This document shows positions 1 through 6,937 of a stretch of 10,401 nt of DNA, in pieces (position 1 is the stretch's first letter; the number at the start of each line of letters is the position of its first letter). The notes under the pieces are model-generated. The model worked only from the letters and a program-made list of their open reading frames with translations. It was not told the DNA's origin and searched no databases. The stretch covers positions 1 to 10,401 of the forward strand of contig USFD01000102.1 in the NCBI GenBank assembly GCA_900553885.1, in the 5' to 3' direction. The position numbers and the translations under genes were made by a program. Source of the stretch: an uncultured Ruminococcus sp. Its GTDB lineage: Bacteria; Bacillota; Clostridia; Lachnospirales; Lachnospiraceae.

Positions 1-55
1 GTAGAGCACTTGACTTTTAATCAAGTTGTCCGGGGTTCGAATCCCCGCACGCTCA
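1..55 (+). tRNA. tRNA-Lys (anticodon TTT), 5' end outside the window
   Basis: The sequence begins inside the D-arm and runs through a complete anticodon arm and T-arm. The anticodon stem is CTTGA (9-13) pairing with TCAAG (21-25), around the loop CTTTTAA (14-20). This places anticodon TTT at 16-18, which reads lysine AAA/AAG codons. The T-stem CGGGG/CCCCG (31-35/43-47) encloses the canonical loop TTCGAAT. The 3' acceptor strand is 48-54, with discriminator A55. The next bases are CTG, so the CCA tail is not fully encoded and must be added enzymatically. The first part of the gene lies before base 1. Confidence 0.95.
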
Positions 56-70
56 CTGAGATGTAATTTT

Positions 71-97
71 CCGGGGAAACAATTTCCCCGGTTTTTT
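71..97 (+). terminator. Rho-independent terminator of the tRNA transcript
   Basis: A perfect 9-bp stem (71-79 pairing with 83-91, CCGGGGAAA/TTTCCCCGG) with a 3-nt loop is followed directly by six Ts (92-97). It begins 15 nt after the tRNA 3' end, so it ends the tRNA-Lys transcript. Confidence 0.93.
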
Positions 98-451
98 CAT
101 TATTTAATAAAATATGGGATGGATGCCGGCGCACTGGCTGATACAGGGAATTCCGGACAGCTGCTTTCTGCTTGGAAAATGAATATTCATAAAAAGCCGG
201 AAGCAAAGGCACCCGACTGAGAAAAGAGGAAATATATATAAAAAAGCATTACTGCTTTATTTGCCTATAATATAACCGGAAAATGTGAGAAGTATGTGTC
301 TGTTATATAAAAAAGAAGTTAAGATTTCTAAAATATTTATGGCGGAATAGCAGATAATAACAGGGCAGACATGGAATGTAGAGTTAAGTGTGGTAGTAAA
401 ATACGGGCCGCTGTGATAAAATAAGGAAAATCCAGCAGAAAGGTTTATGAT
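98..451. other. Gene-poor leader before the decarboxylase gene
   Basis: I see no convincing gene in these 354 bases. A 33-codon ATG frame (119-220) has no ribosome binding site and no recognisable product. A perfect TATAAT occurs at 266-271 but has no good -35 box 16-18 bp upstream. A small hairpin AAAGCA/TGCTTT (243-248/253-258) sits where the -35 would be. A promoter for the downstream decarboxylase operon probably lies here, because the tRNA terminator isolates it from upstream transcription. I cannot fix its position with confidence. Confidence 0.5.
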
Positions 452-1900
452 ATGGAATATTTATATGACAGACTGATCAATTATGCTTCTTCAGATTACT
501 ATGGTTTTCATATGCCCGGACATAAGCGAAGCAGTTCTCTTACAGGTGCCGGTCTTCCTTACGGAATTGATATCACAGAGATTGAGGGGTTCGATGACCT
601 GCATCACGCAAAAGGGATCTTAAAAGAAGCACAGCAACGTGCGGCGGAAGTTTACGGCGCGGAGGAGACGCACTATCTGATTAATGGAAGCACAGTCGGA
701 CTGCTGAGTGCATTACTGGGCTGTACATCGCGCGGGGATCGGATCCTGATGGCAAGAAACTGCCACAAATCCGTGTATAACGCCGTATTTTTGAATAGTC
801 TGCGTCCGCTTTACATTTATCCGGAAGCTGTGCCGGAAACGGAGATGAACGGAGAGATAAGCCCGGTGCAGGTGGAGAGATTTCTGACGGATTATCCGGA
901 CATTTGCGCGGTGGTAATAACCTCGCCTACATACGACGGAGTTGTATCTGATGTGGAAAAAATTGCGGAGGTAGTGCATAAGAGAAATATACCTCTGATT
1001 CTCGATGAGGCACATGGAGCGCATCTGGGATTTCATCCATATTTCCCGAAGAACGGAAATCAGTGCGGAGCAGATATCGTGATTCACAGTCTGCATAAGA
1101 CACTGCCTTCTCTGACTCAGACTGCGCTTTTGCATATGAACGGAAATATTGTAAAAAGAAGTATGGTCAGGAGATATCTTCATATGCTGCAGTCCAGCAG
1201 TCCTTCATACGTACTTATGGCGGGAATGGACGAATGTATTCGTATGCTGAAGGAAAGAGGAGAGGAAATTTTTGCGGAATATACAATCCTCCTTGATTCG
1301 GCAAGGAAGAGGCTGCAGGGCCTCAGACATATGAAACTGATGCGGACGAAGAGATATGATCCATCGAAACTGGTTATTTCTGTGAAAAATACAGTGGCTT
1401 CGGATTCGAAAAAAACGTTTAACGGACGGGAACTGTACAGAAATCTGCTGGACAAGTATCATCTTCAGGCTGAGATGGCGGCGGGATATTATGTAGTTCT
1501 TATGACTTCGCCGGCGGATTCTGCAGAGGGACTGGAGCGGCTTATATCGGCTCTCTATGAAATTGATCAGAAACTGGAGGAGTTCCTGCCTGTTTCAGAC
1601 GGAGACAGCCGGGATATTTCCGGGATACAGGAAGTTCCTGAAGCGCAGGAGCCGGTGTACTCTTCATATGAAGCGGAAGAAAAGCGGGGAGAGGGAACGG
1701 AGCGCGTCCGGTGGGCAGATGCTGAAGGCAGAGTTTCTCTGGAATATACGTATCTCTATCCGCCGGGCATACCGCTGATTGTACCGGGAGAACGTATATC
1801 CGCTCAGACAGTAAAGCAGATTGAGGCATATGAAGGAATGGGATTTGATATAGAAGGAACAGAACAGAAGGGACAGATTGAGGTACTGGCACATGAGTAA
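452..1900 (+). CDS. Orn/Lys/Arg decarboxylase family protein (YaaO/SpeA-like), PLP-dependent
   Basis: This 482-residue protein is a fold-type I PLP enzyme of the Orn/Lys/Arg decarboxylase major-domain family, close in length to B. subtilis YaaO and SpeA. Visible family motifs are HMPGHKR (20-26), the phosphate-binding region NGSTVGLLSA (78-87), DEAHGAH (185-191) with Asp185 expected to contact the PLP ring nitrogen, and SLHKTLPSLTQ (213-223) with Lys216 as the Schiff-base lysine. The smaller C-terminal domain ends with YPPGIPLIVPGE (436-447), typical of the family. Residues about 380-425 are Glu/Ser-rich and poorly conserved in appearance, probably a linker. The product would be a cytoplasmic amino-acid decarboxylase (arginine, lysine or ornithine) feeding polyamine synthesis. 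The substrate cannot be told from sequence. The ATG at 452 follows AAAGG (439-443) with 8-nt spacing. The 3' end overlaps the next gene by 8 nt. The same gene precedes tmk/holB in B. subtilis. Confidence 0.9.
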   Translation: MEYLYDRLINYASSDYYGFHMPGHKRSSSLTGAGLPYGIDITEIEGFDDLHHAKGILKEAQQRAAEVYGAEETHYLINGSTVGLLSALLGCTSRGDRILMARNCHKSVYNAVFLNSLRPLYIYPEAVPETEMNGEISPVQVERFLTDYPDICAVVITSPTYDGVVSDVEKIAEVVHKRNIPLILDEAHGAHLGFHPYFPKNGNQCGADIVIHSLHKTLPSLTQTALLHMNGNIVKRSMVRRYLHMLQSSSPSYVLMAGMDECIRMLKERGEEIFAEYTILLDSARKRLQGLRHMKLMRTKRYDPSKLVISVKNTVASDSKKTFNGRELYRNLLDKYHLQAEMAAGYYVVLMTSPADSAEGLERLISALYEIDQKLEEFLPVSDGDSRDISGIQEVPEAQEPVYSSYEAEEKRGEGTERVRWADAEGRVSLEYTYLYPPGIPLIVPGERISAQTVKQIEAYEGMGFDIEGTEQKGQIEVLAHE

Positions 1901-2498
1901 GATATTTTATATTATGGGAAAAAGCTCTTCGGGAAAAGATACGATATATAAGTGTCTGATGAAAAGAAATCCGGATCTCAGGACAGTTATTCCATATACT
2001 ACCCGCCCGATCCGGGAGGGAGAGACAGACGGCGTGGAATATTTCTTTACAGATCAGGAAAAGCTGAGAAAAATGCAGGAATCCGGCCAGGTCATAGAAG
2101 TGCGGTCCTACAATACGAAATGCGGCGTCTGGACGTATTTTACTGCAGACGACGGCCAGATTAATCTGGAGAAATATAATTATCTGATGATAGGTACCCT
2201 GGTGTCTTATCATGCGCTGAGAACATATTTTGGCGTTGAAAAGATTGTGCCTTTGTATATTCAGGTAGAAGACGGCGAGCGCCTGTTTCGTGCCCTGCAG
2301 CGGGAACGGAGAGAGGCAAAGCCAAAATATGCGGAGCTGTGCCGGCGGTTTCTGGCGGACGAAGAGGATTTTTCAGAAGAAAAGCTCAGGGAAGCAGGAA
2401 TCCGGATTCGGTTTGAAAATACCGATCTGAAAAAGTGCCTGACACAGATTGAGAATTTTATCAGGGAAAGAAAATTGAAGAACGGCGGTGCAGATTAG
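1893..2498 (+). CDS. Divergent guanylate-kinase-like P-loop nucleotide kinase
   Basis: This 201-residue protein has a guanylate-kinase fold signature. The P-loop is GKSSSGKDT (9-17), followed by the nucleotide-binding stretch TTRPIREGETDGVEYFF (36-52) with Arg38, Arg41, Glu43 and Tyr50 in place. The later elements RRFLADEEDF (151-160) and ENTDL (175-179) match the C-terminal GMK pattern. It departs from housekeeping GMKs: the usual GxxYGT segment reads CGVWTYFT (77-84), and the DID/QG motif after it is replaced by NYLMIGTL (96-103). It may therefore have altered nucleotide specificity, or a regulatory role. The chosen ATG (1893) follows GAGG (1880-1883). An in-frame TTG at 1878 would add five residues but has no good ribosome binding site. 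The start overlaps the decarboxylase stop (ATGAGTAA), so the two are translationally coupled. In B. subtilis this slot holds thymidylate kinase. Confidence 0.82.
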   Translation: MSKIFYIMGKSSSGKDTIYKCLMKRNPDLRTVIPYTTRPIREGETDGVEYFFTDQEKLRKMQESGQVIEVRSYNTKCGVWTYFTADDGQINLEKYNYLMIGTLVSYHALRTYFGVEKIVPLYIQVEDGERLFRALQRERREAKPKYAELCRRFLADEEDFSEEKLREAGIRIRFENTDLKKCLTQIENFIRERKLKNGGAD

Positions 2499-2534
2499 CG
2501 CAGGGGAGCCGGACGGAAAAGTATACGGATTCCT

Positions 2535-2597
2535 AAAGGAGGATGCCAAATTTTGGGGTATATCTTGCGCTGGGATTGTGTTATACTTAATAAGTAG
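2535..2597 (+). other. Orphan strong Shine-Dalgarno with a possible 14-residue leader ORF
   Basis: AAAGGAGG at 2535-2542 is the strongest ribosome-binding sequence in the window, but no annotated gene follows it. A TTG at 2553, at 10-nt spacing, opens a frame of 14 sense codons ending at TAG 2595-2597 (MGYILRWDCVILNK). An ATG directly abutting the SD (2543) opens another 15-codon frame but is too close for normal initiation. Whether a leader peptide is made is uncertain. It may be a remnant of a lost gene, since tmk, yaaQ and yaaR occupy this stretch in B. subtilis. Confidence 0.25.
2579..2587 (+). promoter_or_regulatory. Possible extended -10 promoter for holB-ricT-trmN6-rsmI
   Basis: TGTTATACT (2579-2587) reads as TGn plus TATACT, an extended -10 element about 95 bp before holB. 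No good -35 box lies at 16-18 bp; TTGCGC at 2565-2570 is too close. It would start transcription near 2594 and give the four-gene operon a promoter separate from the decarboxylase-kinase pair. This is a weak prediction. Confidence 0.35.
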
Positions 2598-2605
2598 TCT
2601 TTCTG

Positions 2606-2626
2606 TTCTGCAGTTATTCTGCAGAA
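2606..2626 (+). repeat. Perfect 8-bp inverted repeat in the holB leader
   Basis: TTCTGCAG (2606-2613) and CTGCAGAA (2619-2626) are perfect reverse complements around the 5-nt spacer TTATT. No T-run follows, so it is not a simple terminator. It lies just downstream of the proposed start of transcription and could be an mRNA-stabilising hairpin, an operator, or chance. Confidence 0.5.
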
Positions 2627-2682
2627 GGCAGACAGCAGAACGATAATGGAATGAAGGGAATAATACACGGCAGGTGATGAGT

Positions 2683-3678
2683 ATGAGCAGTTTTAAAGAC
2701 GTAGTAGGACATAAAAATATCATTAAATATATTGAAAGCGCAGTGTCTGCAGATGCGGTTTCTCATGCTTATATTCTGAATGGCGAGCGGGGATCCGGGA
2801 AGAAGCTTCTGGCAAACCTGTTTTCCATGAGCCTGCAGTGCGAAAACCGGGAAGAAGACGGGGATGCCTGCGGCAAATGCCGGTCCTGCAGACAGGCTGT
2901 AAGCGGCAATCATCCGGATATTATCCGGGTAACTCATGAAAAGCCGAACACGATCAGCGTGGACGACATCCGGGAACAGGTAAATAATGATGTTGTTATT
3001 AAGCCATACAGCAGCAGATATAAAATTTATATTATTGCGGATGCGGATATGATGAGTGTACAGGCGCAGAACGCGCTTTTAAAAACTCTGGAAGAGCCGC
3101 CTCAGTATGCGGTTATTATGCTCCTTACGGAGAATGCGGAGGCACTGCTTCCCACGATCCGTTCCAGATGTGTAATGATGAAGCTGCGGAATATTAAAGA
3201 TCAGCTTGTTAAAAAATATCTCAAGGAGCAGATGGAGATTCCGGATTACAAGGCAGATGTATGCGTGGCGTTTGCCCAGGGCAACATGGGGAAGGCCATT
3301 ATGCTTGCCACTTCAGAATATTTCAATGAGATTAAAGAGGATGCAGTGCATCTTCTGCGCAATATAGACGATATGAGTGTCTCTGATCTGATGGAGGCAG
3401 TAAAACACTGTATGACATACAAACTGGAGATCAGTGACTATCTGGATGTTATTGCCATCTGGTACAGAGATGTGCTGATTTACAAGGCTACAAAAAATGT
3501 AGACAGGGTTGTTTTTTCCGATCAGTTGAGATATATCAGAGAGCGGGCAAGCAAAAGTTCCTATGAGGGAATCGAGAATATTCTCGACGGTCTGGATAAG
3601 GCAAAATCAAGGATAAAAGCCAACGTCAATCTGGAACTGACGATGGAGCTGCTTTTACTGACAATAAAGGAGAACTGA
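2683..3678 (+). CDS. holB: DNA polymerase III delta' subunit (clamp loader)
   Basis: Delta' is the AAA+ subunit that works with DnaX and HolA to load the beta sliding clamp at replication forks. The 331-residue product shows a degenerate Walker A, GERGSGKK (34-41), where Lys replaces the usual Ser/Thr, as expected for a non-hydrolysing subunit. A four-cysteine zinc module follows (Cys53, 63, 66, 69). Then come IIADADMMSVQAQNALLKTL (117-136) followed by EEPP, and the SRC motif with its arginine finger (161-163). The C-terminal half is helical collar sequence. I chose ATG 2683 because AGGTGAT (2672-2678), complementary to the 16S 3' end, lies just before it. In-frame GTG 2674 and ATG 2677 would overlap that site but cannot be excluded. 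The gene leads a tight operon with ricT only 5 nt downstream, the conserved Firmicutes holB-yaaT pairing. Confidence 0.95.
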   Translation: MSSFKDVVGHKNIIKYIESAVSADAVSHAYILNGERGSGKKLLANLFSMSLQCENREEDGDACGKCRSCRQAVSGNHPDIIRVTHEKPNTISVDDIREQVNNDVVIKPYSSRYKIYIIADADMMSVQAQNALLKTLEEPPQYAVIMLLTENAEALLPTIRSRCVMMKLRNIKDQLVKKYLKEQMEIPDYKADVCVAFAQGNMGKAIMLATSEYFNEIKEDAVHLLRNIDDMSVSDLMEAVKHCMTYKLEISDYLDVIAIWYRDVLIYKATKNVDRVVFSDQLRYIRERASKSSYEGIENILDGLDKAKSRIKANVNLELTMELLLLTIKEN

Positions 3679-3683
3679 CAAGG

Positions 3684-4589
3684 ATGACAAAAGTAATCGG
3701 GGTAAGATTCAGGACTGCAGGAAAGATTTATTTCTTTGCGCCTGGAAAACTTGATATAAAACGCGGGGATAATGTTATTGTAGAAACCGCAAGGGGCGTG
3801 GAGTACGGCAGAGTAGTAAGTGGGCCCAAGGAAGTAAAGGAAAAAGACGTAGTACAGCCTCTTAAACCGGTACTGCGTATTGCTACAGAACAGGACCGGA
3901 GAACAGTTGAAAAAAATCATCAGAAAGAGAAAGAGGCATTTAAGATCTGCCAGGAGAAAATCCGCAAGCACGGGCTTGAGATGAAACTGATTGATGCAGA
4001 ATATACTTTTGATAACAACAAGGTGCTCTTTTACTTTACTGCAGATGGAAGAATTGATTTCAGGGAACTGGTAAAGGACCTTGCAGCAGTATTCCGGACC
4101 AGAATTGAATTAAGACAGATCGGTGTCAGAGACGAAACCAAGATCCGGGGCGGCATCGGTATCTGCGGGCGTCCGCTGTGCTGCAGCACCTATCTGACAG
4201 AGTTCGCGGCCGTATCTATTAAGATGGCGAAGGAGCAGAATCTGTCTCTGAATCCGACGAAGATTTCAGGAGTCTGCGGCAGGCTCATGTGCTGCCTTAC
4301 CAATGAGGAAGAGACCTACGAGCTCCTCAACAGCCAGCTTCCCTCCGTAGGAGATACTGTTACCACAAAAGAGGGGCTGACAGGCGTGGTGCATTCGCTG
4401 AGCGTACTGAGAAAACAGGTTAAGGTTGTCGTGAATCTGGAGAATGACGAAAAAGAAATCCGGGAATATGCGGCGGATGATCTGAAATTCAAGCCCAGAA
4501 AAAAGAAACAGAAGGTTTCCAAAGAAGAAATGAAAAAACTGGCTGATCTGGAAAAGGGAGAAAGGGCGTCAAAATTAGATGACAAATGA
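3684..4589 (+). CDS. ricT: PSP1-domain protein RicT (YaaT), Fe-S regulatory complex subunit
   Basis: This 301-residue protein is the YaaT/RicT family (PSP1 domain). In B. subtilis RicT joins RicA and RicF in a [4Fe-4S]-bearing complex that affects RNase Y-dependent mRNA maturation and, through it, competence, biofilm formation and sporulation. The N-terminus (VIGVRFRTAGKIYFFAPG, 4-21) and the two cysteine clusters GICGRPLCC (159-167) and GVCGRLMCC (196-204) are diagnostic. They give six cysteines (161, 166, 167, 198, 203, 204) as candidate cluster ligands. The C-terminus is a Lys/Glu-rich tail (from about 270). The ATG follows AAAGGAGA (3667-3674) with 9-nt spacing. The 3' end overlaps trmN6 by 11 nt. 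No ricA or ricF homologue is in the window, so partners would have to be encoded elsewhere. Confidence 0.94.
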   Translation: MTKVIGVRFRTAGKIYFFAPGKLDIKRGDNVIVETARGVEYGRVVSGPKEVKEKDVVQPLKPVLRIATEQDRRTVEKNHQKEKEAFKICQEKIRKHGLEMKLIDAEYTFDNNKVLFYFTADGRIDFRELVKDLAAVFRTRIELRQIGVRDETKIRGGIGICGRPLCCSTYLTEFAAVSIKMAKEQNLSLNPTKISGVCGRLMCCLTNEEETYELLNSQLPSVGDTVTTKEGLTGVVHSLSVLRKQVKVVVNLENDEKEIREYAADDLKFKPRKKKQKVSKEEMKKLADLEKGERASKLDDK

Positions 4590-5331
4590 AAAGAGACCGG
4601 ATCTGATAAGAGAAGGAGAACGACTGGACGATCTGCAGCTCGGAGGACTTGAGCTGATTCAGAATCCCGGCCAGTTCTGCTTTGGCGTGGATGCAGTTCT
4701 GCTTTCGGACTTTGCTAGGGTAAAGCCGGGAGAGACTGTGCTGGATATGGGAACAGGCAACGGTATTATTCCGATTCTGCTGTCTGCAAAGACAGAGGGA
4801 AAACATTTTACCGGACTGGAAATACAGAAAGACACGGCAGAGATGGCCAGAAGAAGCGTGCTTTATAATCATCTGGAGGACAGGATAGATATTGTTACAG
4901 GAGACATCAAAGAGGCGGCAGAGATATTCAGGCCGGCCTTTTTTGATGTAATTACAACGAATCCGCCTTATATGCTGGCGCAGCACGGGCTGACTAATTC
5001 GGCAGACACAAAGACGATCGCCCGGCATGAGGTACTGTGCTCTCTGGATGATATCCTGAGAGAAAGTATGCGGCTTCTGCAGGATAAAGGCCGGTTTTAT
5101 ATGATACACCGTCCGTTCCGTCTGGCAGAGATTCTGATTAAAATGAATGCATATAAAATCGAGGCTAAACGTCTGCAGTTTGTACATCCCTATATAGACA
5201 AGGAGCCTACAATGGTTCTGATTGAGGGAGTACGGGGGGCCAGGTCAAGAGTTACTGTAGAGCCTCCGATTATAATGTACGAACGTTTTGAGGATGGAAA
5301 TGAACGAGGAAGCAGAAGGAGAAAAGTGTGA
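4579..5331 (+). CDS. trmN6: tRNA1(Val) (adenine(37)-N6)-methyltransferase family (YabB/TrmN6)
   Basis: This 250-residue protein is a class I SAM-dependent N6-adenine methyltransferase. The E. coli relative (YfiC/TrmN6) makes m6A at position 37 of valine tRNA. The SAM-binding motif I is VLDMGTGNGI (54-63), followed by the acidic ribose-binding GLEIQ (79-83). The catalytic NPPY motif that binds the target adenine is at 128-131 (TTNPPYM). The upstream segment QNPGQFCFGVDAVLLSDF (28-45) is typical of this family. The basic tail GSRRRKV may aid RNA binding. The ATG lies inside the end of ricT (11-nt overlap), pointing to translational coupling. AAAGGG (4561-4566) is a modest ribosome binding site at 12-nt spacing. 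The B. subtilis counterpart yabB lies in the same order near yabC/rsmI. Substrate in this lineage is inferred from homology only. Confidence 0.92.
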   Translation: MTNEKRPDLIREGERLDDLQLGGLELIQNPGQFCFGVDAVLLSDFARVKPGETVLDMGTGNGIIPILLSAKTEGKHFTGLEIQKDTAEMARRSVLYNHLEDRIDIVTGDIKEAAEIFRPAFFDVITTNPPYMLAQHGLTNSADTKTIARHEVLCSLDDILRESMRLLQDKGRFYMIHRPFRLAEILIKMNAYKIEAKRLQFVHPYIDKEPTMVLIEGVRGARSRVTVEPPIIMYERFEDGNERGSRRRKV

Positions 5332-6179
5332 TGTCAGGAACTTTATATCTGTGTGCGACGCCCATCGGAAATCTGGAGGATATTACGTATCGGGTTGTAC
5401 GCATACTGGGAGAAGCCGATCTGATAGCGGCGGAGGATACAAGAAACAGCATACGGCTGCTGAATCATTTCCAGATCAGGACGCCTCTGACCAGTTATCA
5501 TGAATATAATAAATATGACAAAGGGAAAAAACTGGTGGAACAGCTGCTGGAAGGAAAGAATATTGCACTGATCACGGATGCCGGAACTCCTGGAATTTCG
5601 GATCCGGGAGAAGAGCTGGTAAGAATGTGCTGTGAGGCGGGGATCCCGGTGACATCGCTTCCCGGGCCTGCGGCATGCATTACAGCCCTTACGATATCCG
5701 GTCTGCCTACCAGACGGTTTGCTTTTGAGGCGTTTCTGCCGGCTGAAAAAAAGGAACGGGAAGAGATTCTCCGGGAACTGGAGCGGGAGACAAGAACAAT
5801 TATATTATATGAAGCTCCCCACCGTCTTGTAAAAACGCTGAAACTTCTGTCAGAAAGGCTGGGAAACCGGAGATCGGCAGTGTGCCGTGAACTGACCAAG
5901 AAGTATGAAACGGCCCTTCGCACAGGACTTCAGGACGCGGCTGCATATTATGAGACCCATGAACCGAAAGGGGAGTGTGTTATTGTCATTGAGGGCAGAA
6001 GCAGAGAGGATCTGGAGCGCGAAAAACGTGCAGAGTGGGAAAATATGAGTATAGAGGATCATGTACAGTATTACCTGTCACAGGGATATGATAAAAAGGA
6101 AGCGCTGAAAAGAACCGGAAAAGACCGTGGGGTGTCAAAGCGGGACATTTATAATTATCTGGAACAGCAGAAGAAATGA
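5331..6179 (+). CDS. rsmI: 16S rRNA (cytidine(1402)-2'-O)-methyltransferase
   Basis: RsmI adds the 2'-O-methyl group of Cm1402 in the ribosomal P site, working with RsmH. The 282-residue protein has the tetrapyrrole-methylase (class III SAM) fold: N-terminal LCATPIGNLEDIT (7-19), AAEDTRN (33-39), the SAM loop DAGTPGISDPG (83-93), SLPGPAACITAL (109-120), YEAPHR (160-165) and RELTKKYE (186-193). The C-terminal region (240-282), containing KKEALK and GVSKRDIYNYL, is the small helical domain typical of full-length RsmI. I chose ATG 5331, which overlaps the trmN6 stop as TGATG and has AAGGAG (5316-5321) at 9-nt spacing. An in-frame GTG at 5328 adds one residue. B. subtilis has yazA between these two genes; here it is absent. 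This is the last gene of the holB operon. Confidence 0.96.
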   Translation: MSGTLYLCATPIGNLEDITYRVVRILGEADLIAAEDTRNSIRLLNHFQIRTPLTSYHEYNKYDKGKKLVEQLLEGKNIALITDAGTPGISDPGEELVRMCCEAGIPVTSLPGPAACITALTISGLPTRRFAFEAFLPAEKKEREEILRELERETRTIILYEAPHRLVKTLKLLSERLGNRRSAVCRELTKKYETALRTGLQDAAAYYETHEPKGECVIVIEGRSREDLEREKRAEWENMSIEDHVQYYLSQGYDKKEALKRTGKDRGVSKRDIYNYLEQQKK

Positions 6180-6210
6180 CCCGCCGCTTCTGACACTCAT
6201 TCAGTTTTTT
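6132..6210 (+). terminator. Possible terminator structure between convergent rsmI and the ABC gene
   Basis: GTGTCA (6132-6137) pairs with TGACAC (6191-6196). Inside it AAGC pairs with GCTT and GGG with CCC (6138-6144 with 6180-6189), leaving small bulges and a 35-nt loop. Six Ts follow at 6205-6210. The 5' arm lies in the rsmI coding region, and the gap between the two convergent stop codons is only 17 nt. It could end rsmI transcription, but the long loop and the spacing to the T-run make this weak. Confidence 0.3.
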
Positions 6211-6871
6211 CGTCAGCTTCTTTTATATGGGTGATTTTTCCATCCTTCATAAAGACAATTTTTTTGCCGAGAGAAACAGCCTCTTCGTAGTTGTTTGTCA
6301 CGTATAGCACAGTGATCTTCATCACTCTGTTTATTTTCAGAATATCGGAAATCATTTCTTTACGGCGGTCTTCATCCTGGCGCGCAAAATCTTCATCAAC
6401 AAGCATTACCTTCGGCTGGCAGACAATGGCACGGCACAGCGCGGCGCGCTGTTTGTCAGCGTCGGAGATGGCTTTGAGTTTTTTGTCCAGAATTTCTGCA
6501 ATTCCAAGAAATTTTGCCGCAGTTTTCACCCGTGAGTCAATTACAGTAAGGGGAAAATTGCGGAGCCGCAGTCCCAGAGCAATATTTTCGTAAGTGTTAA
6601 AATTCTTATATAACGTATAATTCTGGAAGGCCATGGACAGGCGGCGGTCTCTGGGAAGCACATCGTTTAAAAGTTCTGTGCCCAGATAGATTTTTCCGGA
6701 AGTAATGTCTTCGAGCCCTCCTATCATCCGCAGAATTGTAGATTTGCCGCATCCGCTGGGACCGTGGAAGACTACAAATTCTCCGTCTTCGATATAAAGG
6801 TTTACATCATCTACAGAGACGAAACCATTCGGATATGTTTTGGTTAAATGTTCAAGGGTTACGCTGGACAT
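6197..6871 (-). CDS. Short ABC-type ATPase, sugar-transporter class, degenerate signature motif
   Basis: This 224-residue protein resembles the nucleotide-binding domain of MalK/MsmK/UgpC-type sugar ABC transporters but stops before their C-terminal OB/TOBE regulatory domain. Intact elements are the A-loop Tyr13, Walker A GPSGCGKST (37-45), Q-loop Gln83 in AFQNYTLY, and Walker B VMLVDE (155-160). The ABC signature, normally LSGGQRQR, reads ISDADKQR (135-142). The D-loop is ARQDED, and the switch histidine of VTHD is Asn193 (VTNNYEEA). Such changes should impair ATP sandwich formation and hydrolysis, so a regulatory or binding role is possible. ATG 6871 has the strong ribosome binding site GGAGGTGG (complement of 6876-6883); a longer in-frame reading to 6955 has none. 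No permease or binding-protein gene is nearby. The frame is intact, arguing against a pseudogene. Confidence 0.85.
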   Translation of the reverse strand: MSSVTLEHLTKTYPNGFVSVDDVNLYIEDGEFVVFHGPSGCGKSTILRMIGGLEDITSGKIYLGTELLNDVLPRDRRLSMAFQNYTLYKNFNTYENIALGLRLRNFPLTVIDSRVKTAAKFLGIAEILDKKLKAISDADKQRAALCRAIVCQPKVMLVDEDFARQDEDRRKEMISDILKINRVMKITVLYVTNNYEEAVSLGKKIVFMKDGKITHIKEADEKTE

Positions 6872-6908
6872 AAGTCCACCTCCATCAAGTTCTTTTCTGC
6901 ATACTCTA

Positions 6909-6937
6909 ATTTTAGCATAAAGAAATGCTGTATACAA
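6909..6937 (-). promoter_or_regulatory. Sigma-A-type promoter of the ABC ATPase gene
   Basis: Read on the minus strand, TTGTAT (complement of 6932-6937) is followed by a 17-bp spacer and TAAAAT (complement of 6909-6914), preceded by TGC as an extended -10. Transcription would start near 6902, about 30 nt before the ATG, leaving room for the strong ribosome binding site. Confidence 0.6.

Noticed and set aside
26..220. 64-codon plus-strand frame starting inside tRNA-Lys
   Set aside because: It runs through the tRNA and its terminator. Its downstream ATG at 119 has no ribosome binding site and no recognisable product.
1542..2213. 223-codon minus-strand frame opposite the decarboxylase and kinase genes
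   Set aside because: It lies antisense to two well-supported overlapping genes. Its translation is rich in His, Cys, Pro and Arg without any domain motif, typical of an antisense shadow.
4489..5187. 232-codon minus-strand frame opposite ricT and trmN6
   Set aside because: Antisense to genes with clear catalytic motifs. No start signal and no protein family pattern in its translation.
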